This document shows positions 12,844 through 23,270 of a stretch of DNA of 64,000 bases, piece after piece. Position 1 is the stretch's first letter; every line of letters begins with the position of its first letter. The DNA is from Symsagittifera roscoffensis. Its lineage: Eukaryota > Xenacoelomorpha > Acoela > Convolutidae. Position numbers and translations under genes: made by a program. The notes beneath the pieces were generated by a model. That model did no database searches, was not told the DNA's origin, and saw nothing but the letters and a program-made list of their open reading frames with translations. Where the stretch lies: positions 48,502,276-48,566,275 of the forward strand of contig NC_087069.1 of assembly GCF_963678635.1 (NCBI RefSeq), given 5' to 3'.

Positions 12844-13137
12844 ATGAACAATCAACAGACTACTGAGCTAATAAACCGATGCAAGCATTTGAAACATCGA
12901 TTCAGAGGCATTTTTCCAGCTAACTTGTCATTTAGAACAATATTGAAACGCCACAGTTTTTTTACGATAGTGAACGCATTCAACTCAGACCAGTCAGAAA
13001 CTCACTGGTTACTATTCGCTCAAGCTGGTGGTCAAATTTTCCGGGTTGCTCATGTTATATTTTCATTCAATTTTCCTATAGGTTTCAAAGTAAACGACCA
13101 TGGCATTATGCATTTTGCTAAACACATGATGTTATAA
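12844..13137 (+). pseudogene. Adenovirus-type cysteine protease relic (element 1)
   Basis: It begins with an ATG directly after the capsid gene tail, as in element 2. 'NRCKHLKHRFRGIFPA' matches 'QNCKHLKYKFLGVFAA', and 'THWLLF' matches the catalytic-His region 'THWIVI'. The later catalytic part is not preserved as recognisable sequence, so the gene is certainly dead. In the family this enzyme matures capsid proteins. Confidence 0.65.
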
Positions 13138-13149
13138 ATTTGTGATACT

Positions 13150-13890
13150 GATAATTTTCTATCATGATTTATAATTGACTTTTTCCAACCTTTTTTTAAA
13201 ACTAGAACACTTGCCTCTGGTGTTATCGCAGGCTCTAAAAACAGTTTTCCGATTTTAAAGTTTTTTTCATCGTAATTTAGCAAACAAAGTTTTTGAATCA
13301 ATTTCTAAATGACCATACCCACTCAAACTAAAGTCAATAAATTAAGAAAACTCGGCGGCATTATCACCATTAAAAATAAAATCAAAGCGTTCAATTGTTA
13401 CATTAGTGATTAAATCAGTTTGAGTTTGAAAGTTTCGAGTTTGCAAAGCAAAGCAAACTTGTGGCAATCTTCTTCGTTGAGGAGCTCAGCCAATATCAGT
13501 AGAGTTAATAATAGAACTGTTGTAGTAGACGGCCTTTTTTAAGTTTTCCATCAGAGGTCCCGATAGGTGAGTTTTACTGCAACCCAATATTAGATGATTG
13601 AAAGGTAAGAGTAGATAAGGTACAACGAAAGTGGTTGAGGTCATCTTGTTCACTATTTCGACACAATCTTTGGTTATTTCGATGAGAACATGGATGTGGA
13701 GATGGTCATTGTCAAGCAAATGGGCGCAAGACTTGTTCTGCATGAGTTGGTTGCAAATTCAAAACTTGTGTTTAGAGGGAGTTGTGAGGCGTCGGGTTCA
13801 TTGTTCAGAATAAAAAAATTTAACTTCTTTCAAAATTTTTTATTAAAAATTCAGGCGACTGCTCATACCTTGCTACACAACCATTCTGCT
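13150..13890 (-). pseudogene. HUH-nuclease-like gene relic (element 1)
   Basis: Minus-strand pieces match the 53160-53962 gene of element 2. One open stretch (13743-13486) contains 'HLHIHVLIE', a His-hydrophobic-His pattern like motif II of HUH/Rep nucleases; the counterpart is 'HYHILIQ'. Further on, 'SGYGHLEIDSKTLFAKL' (about 13290-13240) matches 'SGYGKLDVDTDVLFVKF'. The gene lies directly behind the PC4-like gene, as in element 2. Similarity to Rep proteins rests on short motifs only. Broken. Confidence 0.4.
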
Positions 13891-13892
13891 GG

Positions 13893-14374
13893 TTAAATCA
13901 AATTATTCACACGTTCTACACTGTTTATTATTCGATTACTCATCATCCGCATCGTTTTCATCACCACTTTGACTACATTATTTTTCGAGACGGACTGATA
14001 GTTTTGACGTGTATCATCTTTTATGATGTTTATCATTTGAAGCTGAGGATGAGGAGGAGGAAGAAAAGGAAGTCTCTTCACCAGTTTGCTTTTTAACCAT
14101 TTTATTAGTTTTTGAATAATTATCTGCCAAAACAATCAAACTCTTTTTTCGTCAAGGTCACTGCTTGATAACACTTACACACGCCATCTTCATTCTTTTT
14201 ATACAACTTTATTGTGATATGTGTACCCATTTTGTCAAAAGTTTTCGTTCCAACTCGTACAATGCATCTTTCTCCCAAAGATATATCTTGAAAATCATCG
14301 TAAAAGTCTGTATCAATTTCTAGTGACGAGTTCATAGTGATGGCGGTGATGACGGTAGTGACTTGTTGATTCAA
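13893..14374 (-). pseudogene. PC4-like ssDNA-binding protein gene (element 1)
   Basis: The open part 14374-14120 encodes 84 residues. It matches the 123 aa protein at 53977-54348: 'DTDFYDDFQDISLGER' against 'DKDFDDCYFDISENSK', then 'TFDKMGTHITIKLYKK' against 'TYDQTGTYVFLKVSKK', then 'VTLTKKEFDCF' against 'LSLSSEEFSKLL'. The layout (short strands, then 'LSL..EEF..LL') resembles the PC4/p15 single-strand DNA-binding fold. A Ser/acid-rich tail may follow to about 13900. The strand is opposite to the capsid cluster, unlike in element 2. Confidence 0.45.
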
Positions 14375-14379
14375 CTATT

Positions 14380-14940
14380 TTATGAGAAAACAAAATGAAT
14401 ACTAAATTGGATAGAAGATATACAAATCTCTGTGGGTTTTTTTATGGCGCCTCTTCAGGGGACATAATAAAAAACCATATATATATACAAGAGAAGGAAA
14501 TTTTCACCCCTTGCGGTTTGCCCCATTTTCCTTCCTGACAATGCATTTATTTGAATCGATGTTCCGATAATCCACCGCAATGATTTGCCGCATTTACTAA
14601 TTTGGAACTTTAGTTTTTTAAAATGGCTTCAAGTTAACTTTTTAATCAATTATTGTTGATAAAGTCAATTAGAAAAATCCGTTTTAGTGCACGTTTCTAA
14701 ACTTTGTGCCAATTATTTAATAAAATCAACACCAGAGCTGCAGTTATGACTGATTTACTTTTCTCAACAAACCATGTTTCATTATTTTCAAAACGGACCT
14801 AACAGGCAGCGTTTATTTTTACCATTCTTCTCTTCACAATTGCGGTGTTTTATCCTGCTGTATAACTTTCTAAAAGCTTAATAAATTGCTTCTTTGAGTG
14901 TAAAATTTGTGCATATAGTATTTTTAATATCAAAGGAAAT
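14380..14940. other. AT-rich gap, nothing assigned
   Basis: No coding or repeat signal recognised, apart from a short 'atatatata' run near 14480. Confidence 0.4.
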
Positions 14941-14949
14941 CATTTTTTC

Positions 14950-16330
14950 TTTGAACCACAGATCACAATTTTTTTGTGAACTTCCTGGCTTCAGAAAAGT
15001 TCATTTCAAAGTTAAAGCTCTCAAGGTTTTCCAAGAATTTAGCTAAAGTTCTATTCAACTTATCTTGTGAACTACGTGTCAACAAGAAGGCTGATGTTGT
15101 TGACTGATTTGTTGTGGATTTTAGCCAGGCTGTATAGTCTGACGTGTTGCACATCTGTTAATGACCGCAACCTATTGTAGATACTTCTACTAACCTCTTC
15201 TTTCTTTTTTTCGTAGCAAAAGATGCACTATGATACCTTTATCAAAATTTATAGTTATTGAGACTGTAATTGCCCTGTTCTTACTGAGTTGCATCGGCTC
15301 AAGCAATTCAACAAGTTGGGTTCATAAGGGGTTTTCCTCATATTACCAAAAGTTTTCCAACTTAATCAAACGACACTGCCACTAATCATTTGCTCTTGAG
15401 AAACTTTCTAGCCCTTTTTACACCCTTACTCGATGGTGTTTGTCTCATCAGTTCACTCTATACTTTTACCGAGTACTCAACAATTAAAAAAGACCAGTGA
15501 CATTCACCAGTGACCATTTGATTTTTGAGATCCGAAAGACTGTAGTCGATGTCAGCAAGAAACCGTGTGTCATTAAACTTATCCCTTTCATCGAATGTTA
15601 GGATGCCAGGGTCAAAAATTGCTGAATCCAAATTGATAAGTGTATAATATCAAGGGTTGTAACCGATCAATCAATTTGCTTCCCTAATGGTCAAGCTTTT
15701 CTTAAAGACAGTTTTTTCAGGTTTGCTGCTTTGGATGTTTCTTCAACTCTCCCATCGTTTTTTCCCCACTGAGTTTTAAACTTTTAAACTGAAGGTCAAA
15801 AGTTTTCATTAACATCTGTTTGTAAAACTGCTCTTGCCCTATAAAACTTGCTTCAGATCATTTCTCGTCTGCCCTAGCCTTGTTTGTTTTTGCTCCTAGA
15901 GATTTTTGAAAAAAGTGAGCTGCTTAGTTGGAGAAAATCTAATTTTTGAGAACCCCGAACTCAAGTAACTGTGTATAGTAACTGAATAAAATCAAGTACT
16001 GTGTCAGTTCCAAAACAAACTGTCACGTTGGTGGCTTTGATAAGTTTATATTGAATGGAGGCTCAATGAAACTCTTATTTCAGAATTGTTATTTGTTCAC
16101 AAATCATTATCAACAACAGCCGTGGGAGCAAAACTGAACTTCTTGTGGTACAGGTCTTGAGGAAAACGTCTCATGTGACACACAACGAAACCAAAAACCA
16201 AACTCTATTTTACCTTCTACGTTGAAACCTCCTGCTCTTTGCTCAACCCCGCTTTCTCCTTTTCTCCCCCTGTCTATAGTCATTTCTTTTTCTGTCCTTT
16301 TTCTGGCGTCTGACAAAATTTTTGTTTGGA
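14950..16330 (-). mobile_element. Penelope-like retroelement fragment (PLE i)
   Basis: On the minus strand near 15130-15100 the translation reads 'RLYSLAKIHNKS', matching the Penelope-type RT motif 'fYGLPKIHK'. The stretch 'LAKFLENLESF' in a neighbouring frame (15050-15000) matches the next conserved block. Sequence upstream (15180-15480 and 16200-16330) recurs beside the other PLE pieces at 35800-36070 and 33060-33270, so these belong to one family. Heavily decayed. No GIY-YIG endonuclease part was seen. Confidence 0.55.
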
Positions 16331-16799
16331 AAAAATTTAGCACCAATCACTGGAGGTTTTTTTATTTGAATACAGATCCTAATGATTTCAGTTATAGGTC
16401 AGTGGCAGGTTGCAATGTACCCTTCCTAAGATGGAAAGATCTGGTCACACTCAATAGGAAACCTTTGACTGTAAATTGGTACAAAAAAGTATAAACTTAC
16501 AAAGTAGCCAAAGTCGCAAAAATTTGAAAGAAAAAAAAAATAGCAAAAAATTTAGCAAAAAAAATTATTAGAGAATATACCAAAATCGTTGAAAAGGTAA
16601 ATAGAAAAACGCTTTTTGAACATTTTTAGTGCAATCTGAAGTTCGAGAAACTCAAGGAAATTAACAGAGTGATTGAATTTTCTAAAAAAAAACTTCAAAC
16701 ACGTGAAAATAACATACAAGTAGTCATTTTAAAAGGAAACATCCCTCACCCTATCAATATTCAACAACCAGTATTCAATTTTGAGTTTTTTCAATTAGA

Positions 16800-17640
16800 G
16801 TTTTCTTTGAAAAATTTTGGAGTTCTGTTGCCAAGAAACCAGTATTCGATTTCGTGTTAAAAACAGGGAACTTTGTAAGCAAAAAACGTAACCTCATAAC
16901 ATTTGATTTTAATTGTAAATTTGAGATGAGCTGTCCAATTGTCTTTAAATTTGATCTAAAATTTTTTTTCGAGCCTGATTCTGCTCTTCGAATCCGTTTC
17001 TGAAAGCCGAATTTTCCATACGTTCCATAAAACAAAATCTAAACCTGTCTCATACTCAGTTCAATTTTTCAAACTCGTATGATTTGAGCTCAAAATAGAA
17101 TTTAAAAACAAAAATGATTTTTTGCGCTATTGTTGAACTTAGTTTCATCGAAAAATTGAGTATTGTTCTAGGAACAATAGACTTTGATTTGACAAGCTAA
17201 CTTATTTTTTAAAGAAAAAGTAACAATTTATATCATCGTACTTAATTCTACTACAATTGAAGTAATTTTGCAGTTTTTTCTTAAAATTCGGGTTTTTGTT
17301 GCCAAGTAACAATATTCAATTTTGAGTTCACAACAGTAAAACTTTATCAGAAACCTACCCAGAAAACAATTGATTTTGCTTTAAATTTCAATTGAGCTGT
17401 CCTATTGTGTTTAAATTTGATCTGGAAACTTTTTTTTAAATTGTTGTTGCTCTCGAATCCGTTCCCGGATGCGTTAGTTTCCAATTGTAAGTACCATACA
17501 ATTTCCAAAACTTTTTCGTAGGCGCTTCAAATTTTCAAAGTCAATTGACTGGAATTCAGCATAGATTTTTTTAAAAACATTTATTGCGTGTAAGAATTCA
17601 TTTCATCGAAAAGTTTATTGCGGCAATAAAAGAAGTTAAC
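16800..17640 (+). repeat. About 465 bp tandem duplication in the left arm
   Basis: The sequence from 'gttgccaag' at 16828 through 'gagctgtcc.attgt.tttaaatttgatct' and 'gaatccgtt' to 'tttcatcgaaaa' at 17147 is repeated from 17297 to about 17615. The right arm holds the same duplication at 27480-28170 (for example 'gaactcaaa' and 'acgcatc/acgcattc' blocks). Confidence 0.65.
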
Positions 17641-17860
17641 AGTGCTCTTGATTCGATAAAACTTTAAAATTTTATCTTTGCAATAAAAAATAAAGGCTCG
17701 GACAGCTGTAGAAAAACAATTAATTCATTTTTTATGTTTAAAATTGATAATTTTATCCCACTCATTTCAAAATTGTTATCTCAAAAAAGGCTTGAAAATT
17801 GATACTACTCTCAATACTTTTTGTTAGGTATATTTCAATTATCTTGCAAAGAAGTTCAAA

Positions 17861-19244
17861 ATGATTGTCATATTTGCATTGTCTTTTTTGGCTGCAAGTT
17901 TTGCCGAGCATAAAGAAAGGAGCATAATTAACGGCTATGACTCACCATATCGAAAGTTCTACGTGCAACTCGACTTACCTAACGACGCCGCTGAATGCGG
18001 TGGAACAATCATCAACAAAACTTCATATTGATTGCTGCTCATTGTGTTTATGAACAAAAGGGTTAATCAAAAACTTAAGAAGTTTTTGCAGCACTATACT
18101 CCTAGTCCCCACGAAACAAATCGACCTCGGGACCCCTAATAACACATATTGATAGTTTTCTTACGAAGCTTCCCACCGCGATTGAAATATGAATGCTGGG
18201 TGCATGATAGGTGCTCGCTGCATGATTTGGTTAGACAATTACTGGTTTTTAGTTTAGACTTACCCTTTTGTGGCCTAGTTTCAGATATTTGAAACATTCA
18301 GCATAGGTCAGCGGCCCTTTTTAAAAAAATTTAAAATTTCATTCAAATTGTTTTTTTCCGAGCAGACCCTACTTTTTCTGATGAAAAATAACAAAATCAT
18401 TGGAAGGTAAAGCGTGCTTTCTCAATACAAAAAAAATGACTTCTAATTTAGGGCCATTCGTCGTGCTAGTTGGAGACTCTACCCAACCAAATTGGCAATC
18501 GGGGGCTAGAAAAATCCGAGGAAAAGCTTTATTTCACCCCAGGTTTGCCTAAATTGCAATGTCTATGACATTTAAATTTTACTAATAAATACTGTATTTT
18601 CAAAGTCATCAAAAACTTAAATACTTGAAAATAAATACTTGTCGGCTAATATCATCACAGGACCTAATTAGTTCTGATGTAGAAAATAAAATGTTTAATG
18701 TCAATTTTCTGCTATTCTCAAAATGTTTTACCAGGATAATGAACTCAAGATGAAAATAATTGGTCTCTGTTTCAGATATAAAAAATTCACGAATGACATT
18801 GGTTCGATAAAACTGGACGAGAAAATCAGTCCCTCATTAGCAATCCCACTGTGTCAAAAATCATACAAAGACTCTGGCTATACTTTAGCAATCTGTGGAT
18901 TGGGTAGAACTCAATTCAGCCCTAAGAAATACCCAGACGTTTTACAGGAAACAATTGTTTATGAGATCAACAAACGGTGCCCGTTTTCGAAAATAGATCA
19001 TACCAAGAAAGTTTGTCTGGCTTGGAATCCAGACAAAAGTCATTCTACTCCGTGTATTGGTGACAGTGGAGGTTCTCTTTTTGCCCAAACAGCCAGTGGC
19101 GAGGTCGTCTGTGTCTATGGAATTGCGGCGTATGGCAGAGACGGCTGTAGTGGAGCTTCGGTCTATACACGTGTCTCCGGCTACATTGATTGGATAAACA
19201 AAAGTATGAACGGGACTGAAAATTCTGACGCATGGCTTTATTAG
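17861..19244 (+). pseudogene. Chymotrypsin-like serine protease, left copy, frameshifted
   Basis: A host-type gene with the same three-exon layout as the right copy: exon 1 17861-18061, exon 2 18452-18542, exon 3 18776-19244, with GT-AG borders. The N-terminus 'MIVIFALSFLAASFA' is a signal peptide and 'IINGYDSPY' is the start of the protease domain. Compared with the right copy, exon 1 lacks one base near 18020, which puts the catalytic His region ('AAHC') out of frame and brings a stop. Exon 3 is open for its full length, with 'TNDIGSIKLD' (catalytic Asp) and 'GDSGGSLF' (catalytic Ser). A polyadenylation-type AATAAA follows the stop at once (19245-19250). The gene probably makes no active enzyme unless an alternative start or splice is used. 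Each exon otherwise remains similar to the right copy, so the break looks fairly recent. Confidence 0.75.
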
Positions 19245-19729
19245 AATAAACTTTCACTCTGAGCGTTCAATTTAAAAAAAATGCTATATAGATGGAATCA
19301 AAAATGATGATGTTAATCAATTGATACAATTTAAGCGGCTAAGTCATGAGATTTTCCATGTGACATAAAAAAAGCACTTACCACATAGTTTCATCTCAGC
19401 CACGAGAAGTGGTCGATACCAATGGAGCTTAGGTGCTTTGGTTAATTCTTCAATGAGACGAGAAAAGTAATTAAAAATAACTGTAGCATCAAAATTTGCT
19501 TATTAATCAGCGGAGAATCATAATTTAAAATATATACAGCCAATTATCATACTTTTTTGAAAGTCGACTTAGAGCGTACACGCTTTTTTTGATCAAGCAA
19601 AGTTTTGATCAAACTGAGCAAATCATGGCGGCAATATGTAGATATCGAATCAAGAGTCCATGAGAAAAAAGTTTGACAGCTTATGTCTCACCCCAGCATT
19701 GTCCTTTTTACTCCCAAATTATTCAAACC

Positions 19730-20108
19730 CAGGGGCTGAATTAGGGGGAGGGGCAGCTTGGCGCCACCCCCCCCCCCCCTCATGGATTCGACCCCCTGCC
19801 GACCCAAAGGGTCCCTCCTTTGGTACTTTTAAAGAAATTTATTTGTTGCCGACTGACCCTAAAATTTTTTTAAAGGCGAAAATATACTAACTTTGAGGGG
19901 GAGCGCTCGCCAAAAAAACGCAATTTTTAGTCAACGTTTTTCAAAAAGTGCCTAAAAATTGCTAAATTTGCCTGCGGCGCAGAAAATTTGGCCAAAACAG
20001 GGACCTTTTAGTGCTTTAGAAGAGCTCGGAAAATCAATTTGGTCGACCTAAGAAAAAGGTCCTCAATTCCGCCCCCCCCCCCTCGAAAAAATCCTAGATC
20101 CGCCCCTG
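19730..20108 (+). mobile_element. hAT-type MITE
   Basis: 379 bp element with terminal inverted repeats: left 'caggggctgaattagg', right (reverse complement) 'caggggcggatctagg'. It is flanked by an 8 bp target duplication with one mismatch, 'ttcaaacc' (19722-19729) and 'ttcaaccc' (20109-20116). CAGGGG ends and an 8 bp duplication fit the hAT superfamily. It has no coding capacity: the open stretch across it is Gly/Pro low complexity from G and C runs. The matching place in the right palindrome arm (about 25240) has a single 'ttcaaacg' and no insert. Confidence 0.85.
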
Positions 20109-20689
20109 TTCAACCCTCAAAGTTTTTGTTAAAGACTGTTTGAATCAAGAATTGGTTGTAATAAGCTGACCTACCCCCACCCTTTTGTTTATATTTTGAA
20201 ACAGTTTTTTGTTTATATTTTGAAAGATTAAAGAGTGTTTGAGCAGTTTTCAGTGAAAACTCTAAAAATCATATTGTGAATCAGCAGTTTTCCTGCAGAA
20301 ATCGTCCTGTGCTAAAATCATGTAAGTGAGTGCTCGGTTTTAAAAACAGTCTAAGAATTGCGCTGATTTGCGTCTGGATTCCCCAGACACATCTTTTTAC
20401 ATCAACTAATGGCTTTGGTCACTGCAATTCAGTGATAAATCTTTGTCACACAAAGTCCCGAACAAACTCCTTATAGAAACCAGCGAGTTTATATGTTGAT
20501 AAAAACGCTCCTAGTGGTTAAACATTCGCCCTTCAAAACCATTTAACTGATATAATGATAGTATCAATTTTTTAAATTTTTGCGAAAAATTTTAAAAGCG
20601 ACTTTTTTATATTTGAGTTTCTAATTAATCACGCATTGATCAAGGAACACGAAAGCATGCAATATAAAAATCAGTAGGCGTGTTGAAAG

Positions 20690-20895
20690 TTTTTGACAAA
20701 AGTTATCGTGAGAAATGAAATAAAATCAACTTTTGCTTATCCAGGACTAGGTTATGGACACAAAATTCAAATTTGGGCAGTCAAAAACTTTTTTATAGAA
20801 AATGTTTGTTTCAGTACAAAACTTGTTATGCGATTCAAACCAAAACAAACAATGTTTTTGGGACAAAACTTTGAAAAATTTTGCTTAGAAAAATG
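20690..20895 (+). repeat. Dispersed repeat R1, copy b
   Basis: Diverged relative of the repeat at 240-720: 'tatccaggacta' near 20740, 'gtttttgggacaaa' near 20855, and the companion motif 'tggaattgtatgattagcat' at 21321. No clear counterpart was found in the right arm. Confidence 0.45.
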
Positions 20896-20929
20896 TTGAG
20901 CGGCGAAGTCAATTAAAAAAAAACAGGTT

Positions 20930-21165
20930 AAAAAAAGCGTTTTTAGGCCATTTTTTGGAAAAATTTTGACAAATAGACTGCGTTTTTTTGGCGCGCACTC
21001 CCCCCTTTAAAATTATTTATATTGCCACCTACGAAAATTGTTTAAGTTAGTTAGCAAAAAATTGACGTCGTAAAACTATACCAAAGGGGGGACCCTTTGG
21101 AAAAACTTGGCAATCAGAATTGAGGGGGTCTAACCTCGGCACGCTACTGGCTGTCACAATCAAAA
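20930..21165 (-). mobile_element. Diverged relative of the hAT-type MITE, reverse orientation
   Basis: The reverse complement shares the order of landmarks inside the MITE at 19730: 'gaccccct', 'aaagggtcc', 'ctttggta', 'gcgc.cgccaaaaaaacgca' and 'ttttcaaaaa.tg.cctaaaaa'. The terminal CAGGGG repeats are not clear, so only the body can be assigned. Confidence 0.5.
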
Positions 21166-22479
21166 AAATTCTAGTGAAAGAATTTCCATAAATGAAAATT
21201 TTATGACAAGCAATTTTTGTAACTTAAGTTTTTCTTTTTTAGTTTTGACCACAGAAATAAAATTTGTGGAAAACTCGATGACTTAGTTGCATGCAGTCAT
21301 ATTTTTTCATAGACTTAGTTTATGGAATTGTATGATTAGCATTTTGGGTCGATTTCAACACTGAAATTTTCCAGCACAAGTGATCTCTAATGAATATTTG
21401 ACTTTTTTGCGTTCTGCGTTTTACACGTTGCATAACTCACGCTATGCAACGGGTAAGAAAATTGTAATCTTATTTTCATTAATTTCCATTCTTCTTTTTC
21501 TTTAGATTTTTTTTCGTTCCAAATGTTTTTGCTGACCAAGACTTAAATCCTCCTAGTCCAACTTACGTCCCTCCTTATTCCCCTTCCTCTCACATTTCAC
21601 CTCCCGTATAATGGCAATAAAATTGGTTTCGTGGTCTGATTTTTATATCTAAAAAGGATTATAATGGGATATTTTTGTCTCGGGAATCCATTACATTCGA
21701 CTGGAATCCATAGGCGCTGGGTGCACGCTACAGTCACACATACTCAAACCCCCCTCCACTTCTCCTGCATTGGAGTCCCCGCACACAAATTGCCCCTCAC
21801 CAGATTTTAAGAACAATTTACCCGCACCAACTTTTATGGAGGGGAGGGGCTCAGGTTAATGCACATACCCCAGTTGTTTATCCTTATCCCTCCGCCTTAG
21901 CGCCGTCGTTAGGGGTTGAGAGGGTGAACGGGCGGACGGGGTATTCGGGTTCTGGGTTTTAACTGAAATTAGTTTCAAAAGGAATCAATTTTGTTCTATG
22001 TCATAGTCTTCGTTGTACCTCTTTAATCGATTATAATGGAATTTGTACGACTCGGAAATCCACATTCGATTAATCATAGGTGCGGATTTTGAATTACTAG
22101 ACGGATTGAATCATCAAATTAGCTTCTGCTTTTTATTAAATCGAAAAAACTGAACTTTTTTACCCTCTTCCAACTCCCCCCATGGCATGACATCTGGCGA
22201 AGAAAGTTCACCACAGCACAAAAATAACAAAACACTACCTGCGGTAATTTTCGATTGTGTATTTCATTAATTCAAAGCTAGTTTGTACCTTGTAGCAGCA
22301 GAATTTAGAAAAACTGACAGAATATGGCTTATACGGCAAAATAGTTTTTAGAGCAGCAAAATTCTAAGAGAAACTGCTCTATTTCTCAGAAACACTTAAA
22401 TATATTCTTATACGCGACTAAATATTTTCTATTTTGCTTCCTGAAAGTGCTTTGTTCGTTTTTCAAATTAATTTTTTTT

Positions 22480-23270
22480 TAGATTTTATGAGAAACGATA
22501 CGGCAATGAACTTTTCATTCAATTGCAGAGTGTTAAAATTTTTTTGTCAATGAAGTTGTACGAAAGTTTTTTTCTTAAAAAAGTTTTTTTTTAATCAAAT
22601 AAATTTTTCAAATGAACTGAATGATTAGCCTCTTTGATCAACCGAATTAGTTGTCTGCTGACTGATATCTTAGTATATAAACCGTAATTAACTATTACAA
22701 TGGGGCTTTGAAATATTATGAATTCTCAGACAAAGAATGTTCAGCTTTGTGCTCAAATTGGACTAGCTAGAAGCGATAAGAATTGATTAGCCTGATTTAC
22801 TATTTTATTCCAGAGTTAACTATCCTAGAACGGATGGACAGCATTTTTTAAGTATTTTTCAGAAAATCTAAAAAAAGAATTATAGCCTTATGACCTGGGA
22901 AGGCAATCTTTTAAAATAGTATTCAATTTTCTAAACTCAGTTTTGGTTACCGCGCGTTTGTCTTGGCCCTTTCAAGGATCAGGTTCCTCGGTGATATCTT
23001 AATGCACTAAAACATCTGAAAATAAGACGCGAAATCAAAGTAAACTATATATGTCAACTCAAACTGATCAGATCTGTCAACTATTTCTCATCATCTATTG
23101 CAAAGGGGGGAAATCAATCGTTACAAGCCCCAAAGATTTCTGCTGCCGTACAGGGCACATTTTGCTGCTTCAGAAAAAACTCAGCTTTTTTGTACCCTTT
23201 GAAAATTCTCATTAATCATGTGTTTTTTTAAACAAAAAAAACTAGTGGTTTAACGATTTTCGAAAAAAAA
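22480..23270. other. Palindrome 1 spacer
   Basis: About 0.8 kb between the arms with no convincing self-match and no coding signal. It is the non-duplicated centre of the inverted duplication. Confidence 0.55.

Larger units (their letters stand above)
1640..14374 (+). mobile_element. Old Polinton/Maverick-like element (element 1), badly broken fossil
   Basis: This block holds decayed relatives of most late-cluster genes of the better element at 45949-54348, in the same order but on the plus strand: conserved unknown genes, a small membrane protein, a basic/acidic structural protein, penton, a pX-like gene, major capsid protein and adenovirus-type protease. A PC4-like gene and an HUH-like gene follow on the minus strand at 14374-13150. 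The packaging ATPase, present between the membrane and structural genes of the other element, was not found. No PolB, integrase or terminal inverted repeats were seen, so the ends given are the outermost recognised parts. An open stretch at 1644-1883 lies at the left edge and is unrecognised. There are many breaks, dozens rather than a few. Similarity to element 2 is visible only at protein level, so the two lineages separated long ago. Confidence 0.8.
16200..22480 (+). repeat. Palindrome 1, left arm
   Basis: This arm returns in reverse complement at 23270-28850. Matched landmarks, left against right, are 16230 with 28800 ('gctcaacc'), 16745 with 28195 ('ccctcaccctatcaatattc'), the whole protease gene, 19565 with 25410 (near 'tttgatcaag'), 21665 with 24205 ('ataatggg'), and 22450 with 23293 ('aaagcac'). 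Many small and several large indels separate the arms. They are clearly homologous but well diverged, by rough eye estimate about 80-90% alike where alignable. Confidence 0.85.

Noticed and set aside
19660-19890. 76 aa Gly/Pro-rich open stretch
   Set aside because: Runs across the G- and C-rich ends of the MITE.
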